DNA from: Acholeplasmatales bacterium
Lineage (GTDB): Bacteria; Bacillota_I; Bacilli_A; ML615J-28; CAG-313
Assembly: GCA_003539625.1 (NCBI GenBank)
Contig: DPOU01000027.1
Coordinates: 62,001-126,000 of the forward strand
Reading direction: 5' to 3'
Length of the DNA stretch: 64,000 nt
Under the pieces are notes generated by a model. The model saw only the letters and a program-made list of their open reading frames with translations. It was not told the DNA's origin and did no database searches. A program made the translations under genes and the position numbers. This document shows positions 9,907 through 19,136 of the stretch, in pieces (within the stretch, counting starts at the first letter, position 1; each line of letters starts with the position of its first letter).

Positions 9907-10844
9907 TGAATAAATTTGCAACAATGAAAATAGGCGACGATGTTGATTTCTATGCCTTAGTAGAATCAAGTCAAAAAAGATATACTCCAAATAAAAGTGC
10001 TTATTATGGTATAACATTATCTGATGGCGATACAAGTATTGATGCTAGAGTTTGGGATGTTAATTTAATTGAAAAAAATGGTGTCGTTCCAGGTACTGTA
10101 TTTCACTTTAAAGCTCATATTAATGAATATGCAGGAAAAGCTCAATACGTAATTAATGGCTTAGAAGTACCAAATGAAAATGAAGTTAATATAAAAGATT
10201 TTTATCGCAGTGCTCCAATAACTGAAGAAGATTTACGAACAGGCATTAAAAACTATATCCGTAAAATTAACAATGAAGTACTAAAGAATTTAGTAGTTGG
10301 TTTAATTGCTAAAGTCCCTGATGATTATTTTGTTTTCCCCGCCGCAATGTCAATGCATCATAATTATTTTAATGGTTTAGCATATCATACTTATTCAATG
10401 TTAAGAATGGCTGATAAATATTTAGAAATTTATGATGGTATGAATAGTGATTTATTGTACGCAGGAATACTATTACATGATATTGGAAAGACCAAAGAAT
10501 TAACTGGTCCTAAAGCTCCTTTATATACTGAAGATGGAAATTTGTTAGGGCATATTGTTATAGGACTACAAATGGTAGCAGTTGAAGCTGCAAATCAAAA
10601 CGTTGAAAATACTGAAGAATACAAGGCTCTTAGCCATCTAATTGCATCTCATCATGGTGAATTGGAATATGGCTCTCCGAAAGAACCCGGTATAATGGAA
10701 GCTTTTGCACTTCACTTTATCGACTTAGCCGATGCTAAACTAGCACCGATTAGTGCTGAAGTACTTAAGACTCAAAAGGGTAATTCAACAGCCCCAATTG
10801 CAAGTTTAAACCGAAAATCAGTTTACGTTCCAAACATAAAATAG
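9906..10844 (+). CDS. yhaM: 3'-5' exoribonuclease YhaM
   Basis: A 312-residue protein with an N-terminal OB-fold (to about residue 90) and a C-terminal HD hydrolase domain. HD-domain blocks include MHHNYFNGLAYHTYSML, LLHDIGKTKEL and SHHGELEYG. YhaM/CBF1 trims RNA 3' ends in Gram-positive bacteria and may also act on DNA. It is translationally coupled to the CCA-adding enzyme through TAATG, which links two 3'-end nucleic-acid enzymes. The length matches the family. Confidence 0.95.
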   Translation: MNKFATMKIGDDVDFYALVESSQKRYTPNKSAYYGITLSDGDTSIDARVWDVNLIEKNGVVPGTVFHFKAHINEYAGKAQYVINGLEVPNENEVNIKDFYRSAPITEEDLRTGIKNYIRKINNEVLKNLVVGLIAKVPDDYFVFPAAMSMHHNYFNGLAYHTYSMLRMADKYLEIYDGMNSDLLYAGILLHDIGKTKELTGPKAPLYTEDGNLLGHIVIGLQMVAVEAANQNVENTEEYKALSHLIASHHGELEYGSPKEPGIMEAFALHFIDLADAKLAPISAEVLKTQKGNSTAPIASLNRKSVYVPNIK

Positions 10845-10849
10845 CAAAG

Positions 10850-10882
10850 AAAAAAGCGATTTTTAGATCGCTTTTATTTTTT
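10850..10882. terminator. Bidirectional terminator after yhaM
   Basis: AAAAGCGAT and ATCGCTTTT arms around TTTTAG, with A- and T-rich flanks. It serves yhaM (+) and the large lipoprotein gene (-). Confidence 0.85.
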
Positions 10883-13266
10883 TATTTTTGATCAGAATTA
10901 CAAGCAATAATGTATGCTTTTAATTTTTCGAGATTACTATAATTAACATTACCATCATCAATTAATTTTAGGCAATCGTTCATTAGGTATTCATTAATCT
11001 TATTGCTATCAACAATATTGTTAACAGCTGTAATGTAATAGTAATAAACACAATTCTTTTCCGCATTGCTAAGTTTAGATGCATCTTCTAAATATTGATG
11101 ATAGAGTTCTAGAGTAGGTTTATAACTAGTACCACCTTCATCTAGATAGTAAGGTTTTGTTGCCTTTAGTGTATAAATAGTATTGTAACTATTTTCATCG
11201 AAGAAAATATCCTCATCTGTATCAATAAATGTTAATGAATTTACAGAAGTAGTAACATTGTTTACTTTAAATGTATATCCTTTAGATAAATCTTGACCGG
11301 TTAAATCTTGATGATGTGTTGTGCGGTAACCAATGATTTCTCGATATTGTTTACGTAAGTGATTCATCATTTCATCAGTAGCATCTTGATTATAAGTATA
11401 ATTATAAGCACTACCTATTTTTAAGATAATGTTTTTGGCTTTATAACTAGACCAAATACTTTCAGAATACTTAGATGCTTGATTATATTCTTGTTTAATA
11501 GTTTTTAAAGCATTCGCAACAGATGTACCTTTTTTGAAACGTTTTTCAACTTCTTCATATACTTTAAGTACTAGTTGTTTTAATAAATTAGCTTTTTCAT
11601 CATCTTTTGATATTTCATCAGCAGTACCATCTAAGTCTAAATCATAATAAGCGCTAACGGATACACCATTTAAGTAGATATAGTCATTGAAAACTTTTTC
11701 CATTTCAGTTTGAATAGCATTATCTTTACCATCAACTAGATATAGGTTTTCTTTATATTTACCTAACTCGGTATTATATAGTGAATTATCTGGATTTAAT
11801 AGAATACTTTCTTCCGATAATAATCCTAAATAATCACGAACAAAGTTTAACCATCCATAAGAACTAGGATAAGACAATGATTCATAAGAATTATTTTCAA
11901 ATTCAGTTTTATATTTTTGAATGTCGGATGCATAGTATTTATTATATTTATCTATATCTAAGATTTTTAAAGTAATTAAATCAATAACGCCATTATCTTT
12001 TAATACTAAGTATTGTTTCATATATAAAGCTGATAAATATTCGCCATAGAAAGAAGTTAATAATTGATACATTTTGTCAGCACTTACGTAAATTGTTTCA
12101 CCATTTTTAACATAGCTAAATACGTTATCTTTATTAGTAACTGTATTCTTTACAAAAGCGGTATAATCATCAGTTCCTTTACCTAACATACTATTTACAT
12201 AATCGTATTGTAATTTATAAGTATTTTGAATACCTGAATCGAATATTTTTAATCCTGAATTAATTTCAAAATTAATGATACTTAAAGAAGCATAGGCACT
12301 AGAAACTTCAGTTTCAATCAAATCGTTGATTATTTCTTGTTCTTTTTCTTCAAATGTTACAGTATTTCCCTTTTCATCAAGATTGCCAGTTTCACTTACT
12401 TTATAAACTAGGTAAGTTCCGCCATCATATGTTTTAGGAGTTCCAGTATAAGAAGAAGCACTAAAATCGTAAATATCACTTGCAAGTGCAGAACTAATTT
12501 TCTTTAAATCACTAAGTTTATAAGTTTTAACATTAGATGTTCCAGTTTCAGTATTGTAATAATCACTGTACATCAATTCAAATTTTGCTAAAACCTCTTC
12601 ATTAGTGTAAATCTTAGAACCATCAATACTTTGCCATTTTTCTCTAGTTGTATTAATGTCATATTTTGTCATAAATGATTTAGCTTCAGTTGCGGAAGTA
12701 AATTTAATAATAATTAAATCATTTTCTTTTGGATATTTGTTATTAAATTCTGATTCTTTTCTTGCCTTACTGAAGTAATCACTTGAAAGATTGTTAATAT
12801 AACAATTTTTAGCATATACATAACGTTTATAACGTATGCGATAGAAAGATTTGTAATAGTTTACATCATTTTCATTTTTACTAAGACAATATAATGTAAG
12901 TTCATCTAAGAACTTATTTAATAGTTCTTCAGAAGGTTCTTCATCTTGATAAATAATTTTGTTAAGATATTCTTCAAACCCTTCTTCGCTATAATCATTA
13001 GGTAGTAAATCATCATCGATAATATTCATCATCATATCAACACCATATGAATTTAATAGTTGATGATATGCTTGATTAGCTGTTACATTAAAATCGTTAA
13101 TTTTAAGGAAAGTTGCATCAGGAGTACTAATTGTAGGAATCTCCAGGAGTAGTGGGTCTCCTGGAGTTGTTTCCGCATCTTTTTTACACTTTTTACAACT
13201 AGCACAAGCTAATAAGCAACTTGATATTAGAATAAAACAAATTATTTTAGTTAACTTATGCTTCAT
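10882..13266 (-). CDS. Large SurA/PrsA-like lipoprotein, paralogue of the upstream gene
   Basis: 794 residues. The signal peptide ends in lipobox LLAC (Cys21), followed by a Cys/Lys-rich stretch (CASCKKCKK) and a short Pro/Thr linker. The next segment (DATFLKINDFNVTANQAYHQ) resembles SurA/PrsA N-terminal domains. It shares landmarks in the same order with the neighbouring 1082-residue protein: the N-terminal module, a module after TSATEAKSFM, SSYGWLNFVRDYLG (around residue 465) and DLDLDGTAD (around residue 540). The latter resembles a calcium-binding DxDxDG loop. It lacks that protein's Ig-like insert and its rotamase-like end. The gene starts 11 nt after the neighbour and is probably co-transcribed. 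Function is inferred only: extracellular chaperone or scaffold. Confidence 0.72.
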   Translation of the reverse strand: MKHKLTKIICFILISSCLLACASCKKCKKDAETTPGDPLLLEIPTISTPDATFLKINDFNVTANQAYHQLLNSYGVDMMMNIIDDDLLPNDYSEEGFEEYLNKIIYQDEEPSEELLNKFLDELTLYCLSKNENDVNYYKSFYRIRYKRYVYAKNCYINNLSSDYFSKARKESEFNNKYPKENDLIIIKFTSATEAKSFMTKYDINTTREKWQSIDGSKIYTNEEVLAKFELMYSDYYNTETGTSNVKTYKLSDLKKISSALASDIYDFSASSYTGTPKTYDGGTYLVYKVSETGNLDEKGNTVTFEEKEQEIINDLIETEVSSAYASLSIINFEINSGLKIFDSGIQNTYKLQYDYVNSMLGKGTDDYTAFVKNTVTNKDNVFSYVKNGETIYVSADKMYQLLTSFYGEYLSALYMKQYLVLKDNGVIDLITLKILDIDKYNKYYASDIQKYKTEFENNSYESLSYPSSYGWLNFVRDYLGLLSEESILLNPDNSLYNTELGKYKENLYLVDGKDNAIQTEMEKVFNDYIYLNGVSVSAYYDLDLDGTADEISKDDEKANLLKQLVLKVYEEVEKRFKKGTSVANALKTIKQEYNQASKYSESIWSSYKAKNIILKIGSAYNYTYNQDATDEMMNHLRKQYREIIGYRTTHHQDLTGQDLSKGYTFKVNNVTTSVNSLTFIDTDEDIFFDENSYNTIYTLKATKPYYLDEGGTSYKPTLELYHQYLEDASKLSNAEKNCVYYYYITAVNNIVDSNKINEYLMNDCLKLIDDGNVNYSNLEKLKAYIIACNSDQK

Positions 13267-13277
13267 AAAATACCTCT

Positions 13278-16200
13278 TTATTTTTCTTCGTTATAGCTTT
13301 CAATAAGATTGTTGATATATAATCTTAATTGATCTTTGTTAAATGTAGAAGCAAATTTGATATTATCTTTATCTAATTCAACAAGTAAATCATTTAAAAG
13401 AGAAGTAATAACAAGTGAAGAAGTGTTCTTTTCGATATCTGGGTCAGTAGAACCATCTACATCATCAACTGATTCAACCCATTTATCAATCTTTTTCTTT
13501 AAAGTGTCACTCATTTTGTAGTTTTCATCTACTATATCAGTAGCATATTTTTGAGCAATTTCTAAATATTTAGTAATTTCAGCTTTGGCTAAATTTAATT
13601 CAGCATTGTAAGATTCACGTAAAGTCTTATTAGATTTAACATTATCGCTATCTAAAGATTTTGTAACTGATTCAATTGTTTCACGATTAGCTTCAACGAT
13701 TGCCATAGCACGGTATAATTCAAATTCATCAGCAGTTGGGGCATCAACAGGTTGACGGAAATCAGTAACAACTACAGCGTGGTATCCGTATGGGCTAGAG
13801 AATGCATATTTACCACTTTCAACAACATCATATAACATATTATGAGTTTCAGTTAAACCTTCTTCGCTTTCTTTAGCTACAGCCCACATTTTGTGCATTG
13901 CTTCATGAAATTCATCAACTAAACTATCACATTGGTCGAATGTAGATTTTTCAAGTTTTACGAATAAACCAGCTTTTTTGAATTCTGCAAATAAGTTAGT
14001 TAAAGCCTCATTGCTTTCATCTGTATTTGTACGGCATGATGCTTGATTGTAAATTTTTACCATTTCTTCAAGTTTTTCATAACGAGTCTTTTCTTTTCCA
14101 TCTTCGCCATTTTCGATTAAGTCTTCTTTAGTCATAAATATTTCAGCAAGTTTATATGCTAATTGAATTTGTTCAGCACTCCAATTTTCTTCAGTAACAT
14201 CTTCAGTATTACTTGCGGAAATCTTAGTGTCTGGTGTTCCATCATAATCATAGTCAACATAGATTACAACATTTAAAACATCAACATCATATAATTTATC
14301 TGGATTATTACGTTTTTTGATTTGTTCATTAATAATATCATAAGTAATAACTTTATTACGATAAGTTCTTAAAGAATCAGCGTAGATACGACCTTGAGAA
14401 CCAAATACTGATGAAAGAAGAAGTAAATCTTTTTCTTCGCTAACACCATAATAGTCTTTAATGAAGTTGTCCCAACCATAAGAACTATCGAAGTTGTATG
14501 GAGAAACACGGAAATAATAATATCCATAGTAATTTGCAAAATAATCTAATGCAAAGTAATTCTTAACGCTATTAACATCAGCTTTAACAGCTTTATTAAC
14601 ATATTTTTTATTAATTTTATTAGTCCAAGGATTATAAAGTACATTATCTTTTAATATTTGATATCTATTAATAGATGATGTTGCATAGATTGAACTATAC
14701 TTAGTTTCTAATGAAGCGAATAAGTCATCAGCAGTGATGCTTAATTCATCAATTTTTGCGACAACAGTTTTACTCTTTTTCTTGTTTAATTTGTATTCAG
14801 CAAAATCAGTAACTTTTAAAGTTTGATAGCAAGTTTCATATGCAAATTGATATAATCTTTCAAGATAATGATCGTAGAAAACAATGTTGTGTTTAGCACG
14901 TTCTTCAAAATAATATCTTTCTAAAGAGTAATTAGCTGAATATAAAGCTTTAGTTAAATCTTCTTTAATCTTATCATGTAATTCTTCAAGTGTTTTACCA
15001 TCTTCATTACCAACTTTTATTATTAAATAATAATATTTATTTGAAGAAGATGAAGAAGATAATGATGTAGGTTTAATTGTATAAGCACCTGGATAAGTAC
15101 CAAGTTTTAAAGTCTTTAACACATATTTACCTAAATCAGTTGTATCATCATATGACCAAACAAATTTAGAATGTTCATTACCCATTTCATTATTTAATGA
15201 GAATGTCCAGTTATTACCAGATTCAGCTGTTAATGTTGTTTCGAAAGGTTCAGTGATTTCTTCTGCTTCAGGTTTTACAACAATACTATATGAAACAGAA
15301 ACATGGTTTTCTTCATCGTCTGCAAAAGAGATTGTTGCAGAAAGGTTAATTGAAGTGGAACTTCCTTCTTCAGGAACAACAACTTCTAATTTACCATTAG
15401 GAATTTCAACTTCCTTAGTTTCGTCGCCATCTTTAATTTTTTGTACCCATTTGATATTAGCAGTTTTACTAACATCTGAAAGTTGAATTGTTGTAGGTAA
15501 ATCAATGTTTTGTTTTACTGTAGCATATGATTGCATCTTAACATTTAATACTTTCTTCATTTTTGCAAGAGTTTTAACTGCATCATATTCTAAAGTATAC
15601 TTTTCAGAAGTAATAATATCAGAACCTGTGTAGTAACCAAGAACTTCATTATACATATCACAGAAAATCTTCATGATTTCATCTTCTGTAAAGTAATCAG
15701 TTTCTTTTGGCTTTTCAGTTCCTTTTTCATCAAAAGTGCTCTTTACCCAACCATCTGTGTAAGTACCAAGAACTTCTGTATTGATTCCATAAGAAGCCAT
15801 TAACTTTTTGGCTGCTTCTTCACTAGTAAATGGAATTACAATTGCGATTGCATTTTTACCACCATTAGTTGCGTTTTCACCATAAGTGTTCTTATATTCA
15901 TTTTTGATTTCATCTTCACTAATGACATCAGCACCAGCTTCTAACCCTTTTTCAATACGATAGTTAGCTAAGAATTGTTTGATAGCCCATTGTTCTCTAG
16001 CGTATTCAAGTTTGTAAGAATTAGCTAATTTTACCCAAGCAGCAGTAGTAGTATCATCAAATTTATCTTTTGCAGCATCTGCATCTGCTTTAGTAATTGT
16101 GGCACTAATAACTGCAGAATCTAGTAATTCATTCCATGCTTTTTTCTTATCATCATCAGTTTTAGATTCTGAGAAGAATTTGTCATTTAAGAACTTAACG

Positions 16201-16526
16201 TATTTTTCGCTATCAATATTAACTTGGTTAACTTCATCTTTGAAGATAAGTTCATCAATTTGACGAATAACTTCAGTTAGACCATAGTCCTTTCTTAAAG
16301 TTTCATACATTTCTTCTCTAGTAACACGATAGTTACCAAATTGTAAGTATGTATCATCAGGACTTGTAACCTTAGGGTTATTGCCTTTATTGTTACCGAT
16401 GATAACTAAAGTTATACCGATTACAATAAATAGGACAATACAAACAAGTACTGGAAGAACCGCTTTAAATGCCTTATTAGGAGTTAGCGGTTGTTTAGGT
16501 TGTTTTTTTTCTTTTCCTTTTTTCAT
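13278..16526 (-). CDS. Very large membrane-anchored SurA/PrsA-like protein
   Basis: 1082 residues. A Lys-rich cytoplasmic N-terminus and a membrane anchor at about residues 22-43 come first, then an extracellular region. That region opens with a SurA/PrsA-like segment (DDTYLQFGNYRVTREEMYE). An Ig-like segment rich in beta strands lies near residues 340-425 (ISFADDEENHVSVSYSIVV). SSYGWDNFIKDYYG is near residue 680 and DYDYDGTPD near residue 760. Near residue 915, SSPYGYHAVVVTDF resembles the last strand of parvulin-type prolyl isomerases. It is first in a two-gene operon with its 794-residue paralogue. PrsA proteins are about 300 residues, so this is more than three times larger. The foldase role is an inference. 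Confidence 0.72.
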   Translation of the reverse strand: MKKGKEKKQPKQPLTPNKAFKAVLPVLVCIVLFIVIGITLVIIGNNKGNNPKVTSPDDTYLQFGNYRVTREEMYETLRKDYGLTEVIRQIDELIFKDEVNQVNIDSEKYVKFLNDKFFSESKTDDDKKKAWNELLDSAVISATITKADADAAKDKFDDTTTAAWVKLANSYKLEYAREQWAIKQFLANYRIEKGLEAGADVISEDEIKNEYKNTYGENATNGGKNAIAIVIPFTSEEAAKKLMASYGINTEVLGTYTDGWVKSTFDEKGTEKPKETDYFTEDEIMKIFCDMYNEVLGYYTGSDIITSEKYTLEYDAVKTLAKMKKVLNVKMQSYATVKQNIDLPTTIQLSDVSKTANIKWVQKIKDGDETKEVEIPNGKLEVVVPEEGSSTSINLSATISFADDEENHVSVSYSIVVKPEAEEITEPFETTLTAESGNNWTFSLNNEMGNEHSKFVWSYDDTTDLGKYVLKTLKLGTYPGAYTIKPTSLSSSSSSNKYYYLIIKVGNEDGKTLEELHDKIKEDLTKALYSANYSLERYYFEERAKHNIVFYDHYLERLYQFAYETCYQTLKVTDFAEYKLNKKKSKTVVAKIDELSITADDLFASLETKYSSIYATSSINRYQILKDNVLYNPWTNKINKKYVNKAVKADVNSVKNYFALDYFANYYGYYYFRVSPYNFDSSYGWDNFIKDYYGVSEEKDLLLLSSVFGSQGRIYADSLRTYRNKVITYDIINEQIKKRNNPDKLYDVDVLNVVIYVDYDYDGTPDTKISASNTEDVTEENWSAEQIQLAYKLAEIFMTKEDLIENGEDGKEKTRYEKLEEMVKIYNQASCRTNTDESNEALTNLFAEFKKAGLFVKLEKSTFDQCDSLVDEFHEAMHKMWAVAKESEEGLTETHNMLYDVVESGKYAFSSPYGYHAVVVTDFRQPVDAPTADEFELYRAMAIVEANRETIESVTKSLDSDNVKSNKTLRESYNAELNLAKAEITKYLEIAQKYATDIVDENYKMSDTLKKKIDKWVESVDDVDGSTDPDIEKNTSSLVITSLLNDLLVELDKDNIKFASTFNKDQLRLYINNLIESYNEEK

Positions 16527-16565
16527 TTTTGTATCCTTTCTTAAAAAGTAAATTTAAACATATAT

Positions 16566-16594
16566 ATTTTACCATTTTTTCTTTATTTTTTCAA
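16566..16594 (-). promoter_or_regulatory. Promoter for the two-gene foldase-like operon
   Basis: Read on the minus strand: TTGAAA (16594-16589), 17-nt spacer, TGG-extended TAAAAT (16571-16566). It sits 40 nt before the ATG. Confidence 0.65.
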
Positions 16595-16744
16595 ATAAAA
16601 ATATAGAAAATATTAAACTAAATACTATCTTTTTTGATAGTTGATATGCTTATGTGAAATTTATCTGAAGTTTTTTTAAATTGAAGCGAGAAATTGAAAA
16701 TATTGGGCTATTATAATTAGCAAAAAAAATCTTCCTACATAAAC

Positions 16745-16750
16745 TATAAT
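16745..16750 (+). promoter_or_regulatory. Possible -10 box for YjcZ-like gene
   Basis: TATAAT at 16745-16750, about 40 nt before the ATG, without a good -35. The overlapping CATAAACTA also fits the late-sporulation CATAnnnTA pattern. A choice between the two is not possible from sequence alone. The rest of the 16527-16744 gap is AT-rich with one short hairpin (ACTATC/GATAGT at 16622-16639). Confidence 0.35.
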
Positions 16751-16791
16751 GTAAAATAATGGTGGTTTTCACTATGGAAAGGAGGAGTATT

Positions 16792-16881
16792 ATGAATCAA
16801 TGCCGTGGTGAATATGGATATGCGTTCATATTAGTTCTATTTATTTTACTAGCAATTATTGGCGCATGTTGGGGCTTTTAA
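16792..16881 (+). CDS. YjcZ-family (sporulation-type) mini-protein
   Basis: A 29-residue protein behind a very strong ribosome site (GGAGGAG, 16781-16787) and followed by a clear terminator, so it is a real small gene. It has the YjcZ-family layout: a short hydrophilic start, YGYAF, then a single hydrophobic segment LVLFILLAIIGA ending in a Trp (CWGF). In Bacillus these short membrane proteins are linked to sporulation and germination; here the role is inferred from similarity. A second, longer relative lies at 28301-28441 on the minus strand. Confidence 0.8.
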   Translation: MNQCRGEYGYAFILVLFILLAIIGACWGF

Positions 16882-16892
16882 TTCCAACTTCT

Positions 16893-16925
16893 TAAACCTC
16901 TGAAAAAGAGGTTTTTAATTTTTTA
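16893..16925 (+). terminator. Terminator of the YjcZ-like gene
   Basis: AAACCTCT and AGAGGTTT arms around GAAAA, then a T-rich tail. Confidence 0.85.
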
Positions 16926-16962
16926 AAAAGAAAATAAGTGTTCAAGTTTATTATTCATATGT

Positions 16963-16991
16963 TTGCTAAAAGAAATTCTTTATGATATAAT
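16963..16991 (+). promoter_or_regulatory. Promoter for walJ-rlmH
   Basis: TTGCTA at 16963-16968, 17-nt spacer, TGA-extended TATAAT at 16986-16991. Confidence 0.72.
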
Positions 16992-17011
16992 AACTCATTA
17001 GTGAGGAAAGT

Positions 17012-17800
17012 ATGAAAGTAGTTATTTTAGCAAGTGGATCAAAAGGTAATGCCACATATATAGAAACACAAAATACTAAATTATTGATTGATGCTGGAAT
17101 AAGCTATCAACAAATTAAGAATCGATTAGCTCAACGGAATATCGTATTAAATAATTTGGATGCTATTCTTGTTACCCATGAGCATACTGATCATGTTAAA
17201 TATTTGGTTTCGGTTGCAACTAGAACTAACGCCACCATATATATGAGCGAACCAACATATTACTGTGTTAATCAAAAATATAGTGGTGGGTTAGGAAATC
17301 TTAAAGTAGGATTAATCAAAAGTAATTGTAAATATGAATTAAATGATTTGATATATGTTCCACTTGAATTATCACATGATGCAAGTTCTTGTTATGGATA
17401 TGTTATAAAAGAAAAATGCGCTGGTAATGCTACATATGGTTATATTACAGATACAGGATATATTCCTGAACAATACTTATCACTAATATCAAGATTACAA
17501 GTTATATCACTAGAATCAAATCACGATGTAGCAAAACTAAAGGCTAGCAAAAGACCTTGGCCTTTAATTAAACGTATCCTTTCTACTGAAGGTCACTTAT
17601 CTAATTTACAATGTTCAAATTATTTGAAAGATTTTGATTTTAGATATGTTAAAACTGTCATTCTATCTCATTTAAGTGAAGAGTGTAATAGTGAAACATT
17701 AGCTATGAGAGCTGTTAACGAAGTTTTTGATGGTGATATTCCCTGCGAACTTTTAATTGCTAAACAGGATGAACCATTGGACGTAATAGAGGTAAAGTAA
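17012..17800 (+). CDS. walJ: MBL-fold hydrolase WalJ/YycJ
   Basis: A 262-residue metallo-beta-lactamase-fold protein with ASGSKGN near the N-terminus and the metal-binding motif THEHTDH. It has the later family block SHLSEECN. WalJ (YycJ) is implicated in coordinating cell division or DNA exonuclease activity in Bacilli; its biochemical role is not settled. It directly precedes rlmH with no gap, as in many Firmicutes, although the walRK two-component genes that often come first are absent here. Ribosome site GAGGAAAG. Confidence 0.93.
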   Translation: MKVVILASGSKGNATYIETQNTKLLIDAGISYQQIKNRLAQRNIVLNNLDAILVTHEHTDHVKYLVSVATRTNATIYMSEPTYYCVNQKYSGGLGNLKVGLIKSNCKYELNDLIYVPLELSHDASSCYGYVIKEKCAGNATYGYITDTGYIPEQYLSLISRLQVISLESNHDVAKLKASKRPWPLIKRILSTEGHLSNLQCSNYLKDFDFRYVKTVILSHLSEECNSETLAMRAVNEVFDGDIPCELLIAKQDEPLDVIEVK

Positions 17801-18259
17801 ATGATAAAAGTTGTTTGCGTCGGAAAAATAAAAGAAAACTATTTAGTCGATGGTATAAAAGAATATCTTAAAAGAATTGAAGGATTTCAAAAAATAGAGG
17901 TTGTTGAAGTTAAGGAGTATAATTTATCAGATATTTCAAAAAATATCGATAATGAAGGAGAAAATATTTTAGAAAAAATTACTAAAGATGAGTATGTTAT
18001 AACCTTAGAAATAAGTGGGAAAAAACTTGATAGTATTGAATTAAGTAAACTGATCCATGATTTACCAACTTATGGTAATTCCAAAATTACCTTTGTTATT
18101 GGTGGTTCTAATGGTATAAGTGAAAAAGTTAAAAAACGTAGTAACTATCAATTATCTTTTTCAGATATGACATTTCCCCATCAATTGATGCGATTAATTC
18201 TATTAGAACAAATTTATCGTGCATTAACAATTATTAATCATAAAGAATATCACAAATAG
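17801..18259 (+). CDS. rlmH: 23S rRNA pseudouridine-1915 N3-methyltransferase
   Basis: A 152-residue SPOUT-class methyltransferase with FVIGGSNGI, the knotted SAM-binding site, and the C-terminal SDMTFPHQLMRLILLEQ and YRA ... HKEYHK signature. It methylates pseudouridine 1915 in helix 69 of 23S rRNA. It starts immediately after the walJ stop (TAA then ATG). Standard length. Confidence 0.97.
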   Translation: MIKVVCVGKIKENYLVDGIKEYLKRIEGFQKIEVVEVKEYNLSDISKNIDNEGENILEKITKDEYVITLEISGKKLDSIELSKLIHDLPTYGNSKITFVIGGSNGISEKVKKRSNYQLSFSDMTFPHQLMRLILLEQIYRALTIINHKEYHK

Positions 18260-18271
18260 GAGGAACACAAG

Positions 18272-19135
18272 ATGTACAAATTTATGAGTATAGCCTATAT
18301 CACTATTATTATGGGTTTTATGGTAGTTTATATTACCGCATTTGTTTTGAATTTAATAAGAGCAAAGAAAGTAAACAAAGAAATGAAAAAATCTTGCCGT
18401 AGTGTAAAGGGCAAAATAGTTGAAATAGTTAAAGAAAAGAAAAGAGTATTTATTAGAGTTGAATATACTTCACCTAGTAATTATACAAAATTTGTTGACT
18501 ACTTTGATTTAACCGAAAAAGAATTTAATGATCAATATTATGTTGACCAAGAAGTTGAAATATATTACCCAGAAATTGAAAATTGGAAACGAGTTACATG
18601 CTTTCCAACATATCTTGAAGGACAACCAATTAAGGTTGAAAAAGGCCCTCTTGTAACTGATGCAATGTTTGCTATTGTTGGTATGATGATGGCAGGATGG
18701 GTATTATCTACCGCAATTCTTCTAAAAGTTAATTTAGGTACAACTTTATTTAATGATGCTAATTTTTCTAATAGCAATATGAGTAGTTGCACTCAATCAA
18801 ATCCAATAATGTATTTATTACCACTTCTTTTATACGTATTTACTATTCCGTATATCATTGAAAGATTTACTATGGCTGATCGTGATCAAAACCAAAGCTA
18901 CTTAAAGATGTATGGTGTTAAATGTATGGCTGAAGTTAAAACATTTAAACTAGGTCGTACTAAAAACCAAAAAGGTGTAAAAGAATCAATAATGGAAATT
19001 GAGTTTTACAATAACAAAGGTGAAAAAATTAAAGCAAATTTAAATTCCTTTATGTATACCGAAACTCAAGAACAATATGTAAATATTTTATACGATGTTC
19101 ATCATCCTAAGAATGTTGTATATATGAGAAAGTAA
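18272..19135 (+). CDS. DUF3592-like membrane protein
   Basis: 287 residues with a strong ribosome site (AGGAGGAA). There is one N-terminal membrane segment (about residues 5-28). Then comes a soluble beta-rich segment ([20 protein letters not shown] ... [10 protein letters not shown]) that looks like DUF3592. Two more membrane segments lie around residues 130-150 and 175-192, followed by a second beta-rich segment. Function unknown. Its stop is one base before the uvrB start, so it is probably co-translated with uvrB. Confidence 0.78.
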   Translation: MYKFMSIAYITIIMGFMVVYITAFVLNLIRAKKVNKEMKKSCRSVKGKIVEIVKEKKRVFIRVEYTSPSNYTKFVDYFDLTEKEFNDQYYVDQEVEIYYPEIENWKRVTCFPTYLEGQPIKVEKGPLVTDAMFAIVGMMMAGWVLSTAILLKVNLGTTLFNDANFSNSNMSSCTQSNPIMYLLPLLLYVFTIPYIIERFTMADRDQNQSYLKMYGVKCMAEVKTFKLGRTKNQKGVKESIMEIEFYNNKGEKIKANLNSFMYTETQEQYVNILYDVHHPKNVVYMRK

Positions 19136-19136
19136 A

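Noticed and set aside
16622..16639. Short hairpin ACTATC/GATAGT as a terminator
   Set aside because: It lies between divergent promoters with no gene ending there and only a 6-bp stem.
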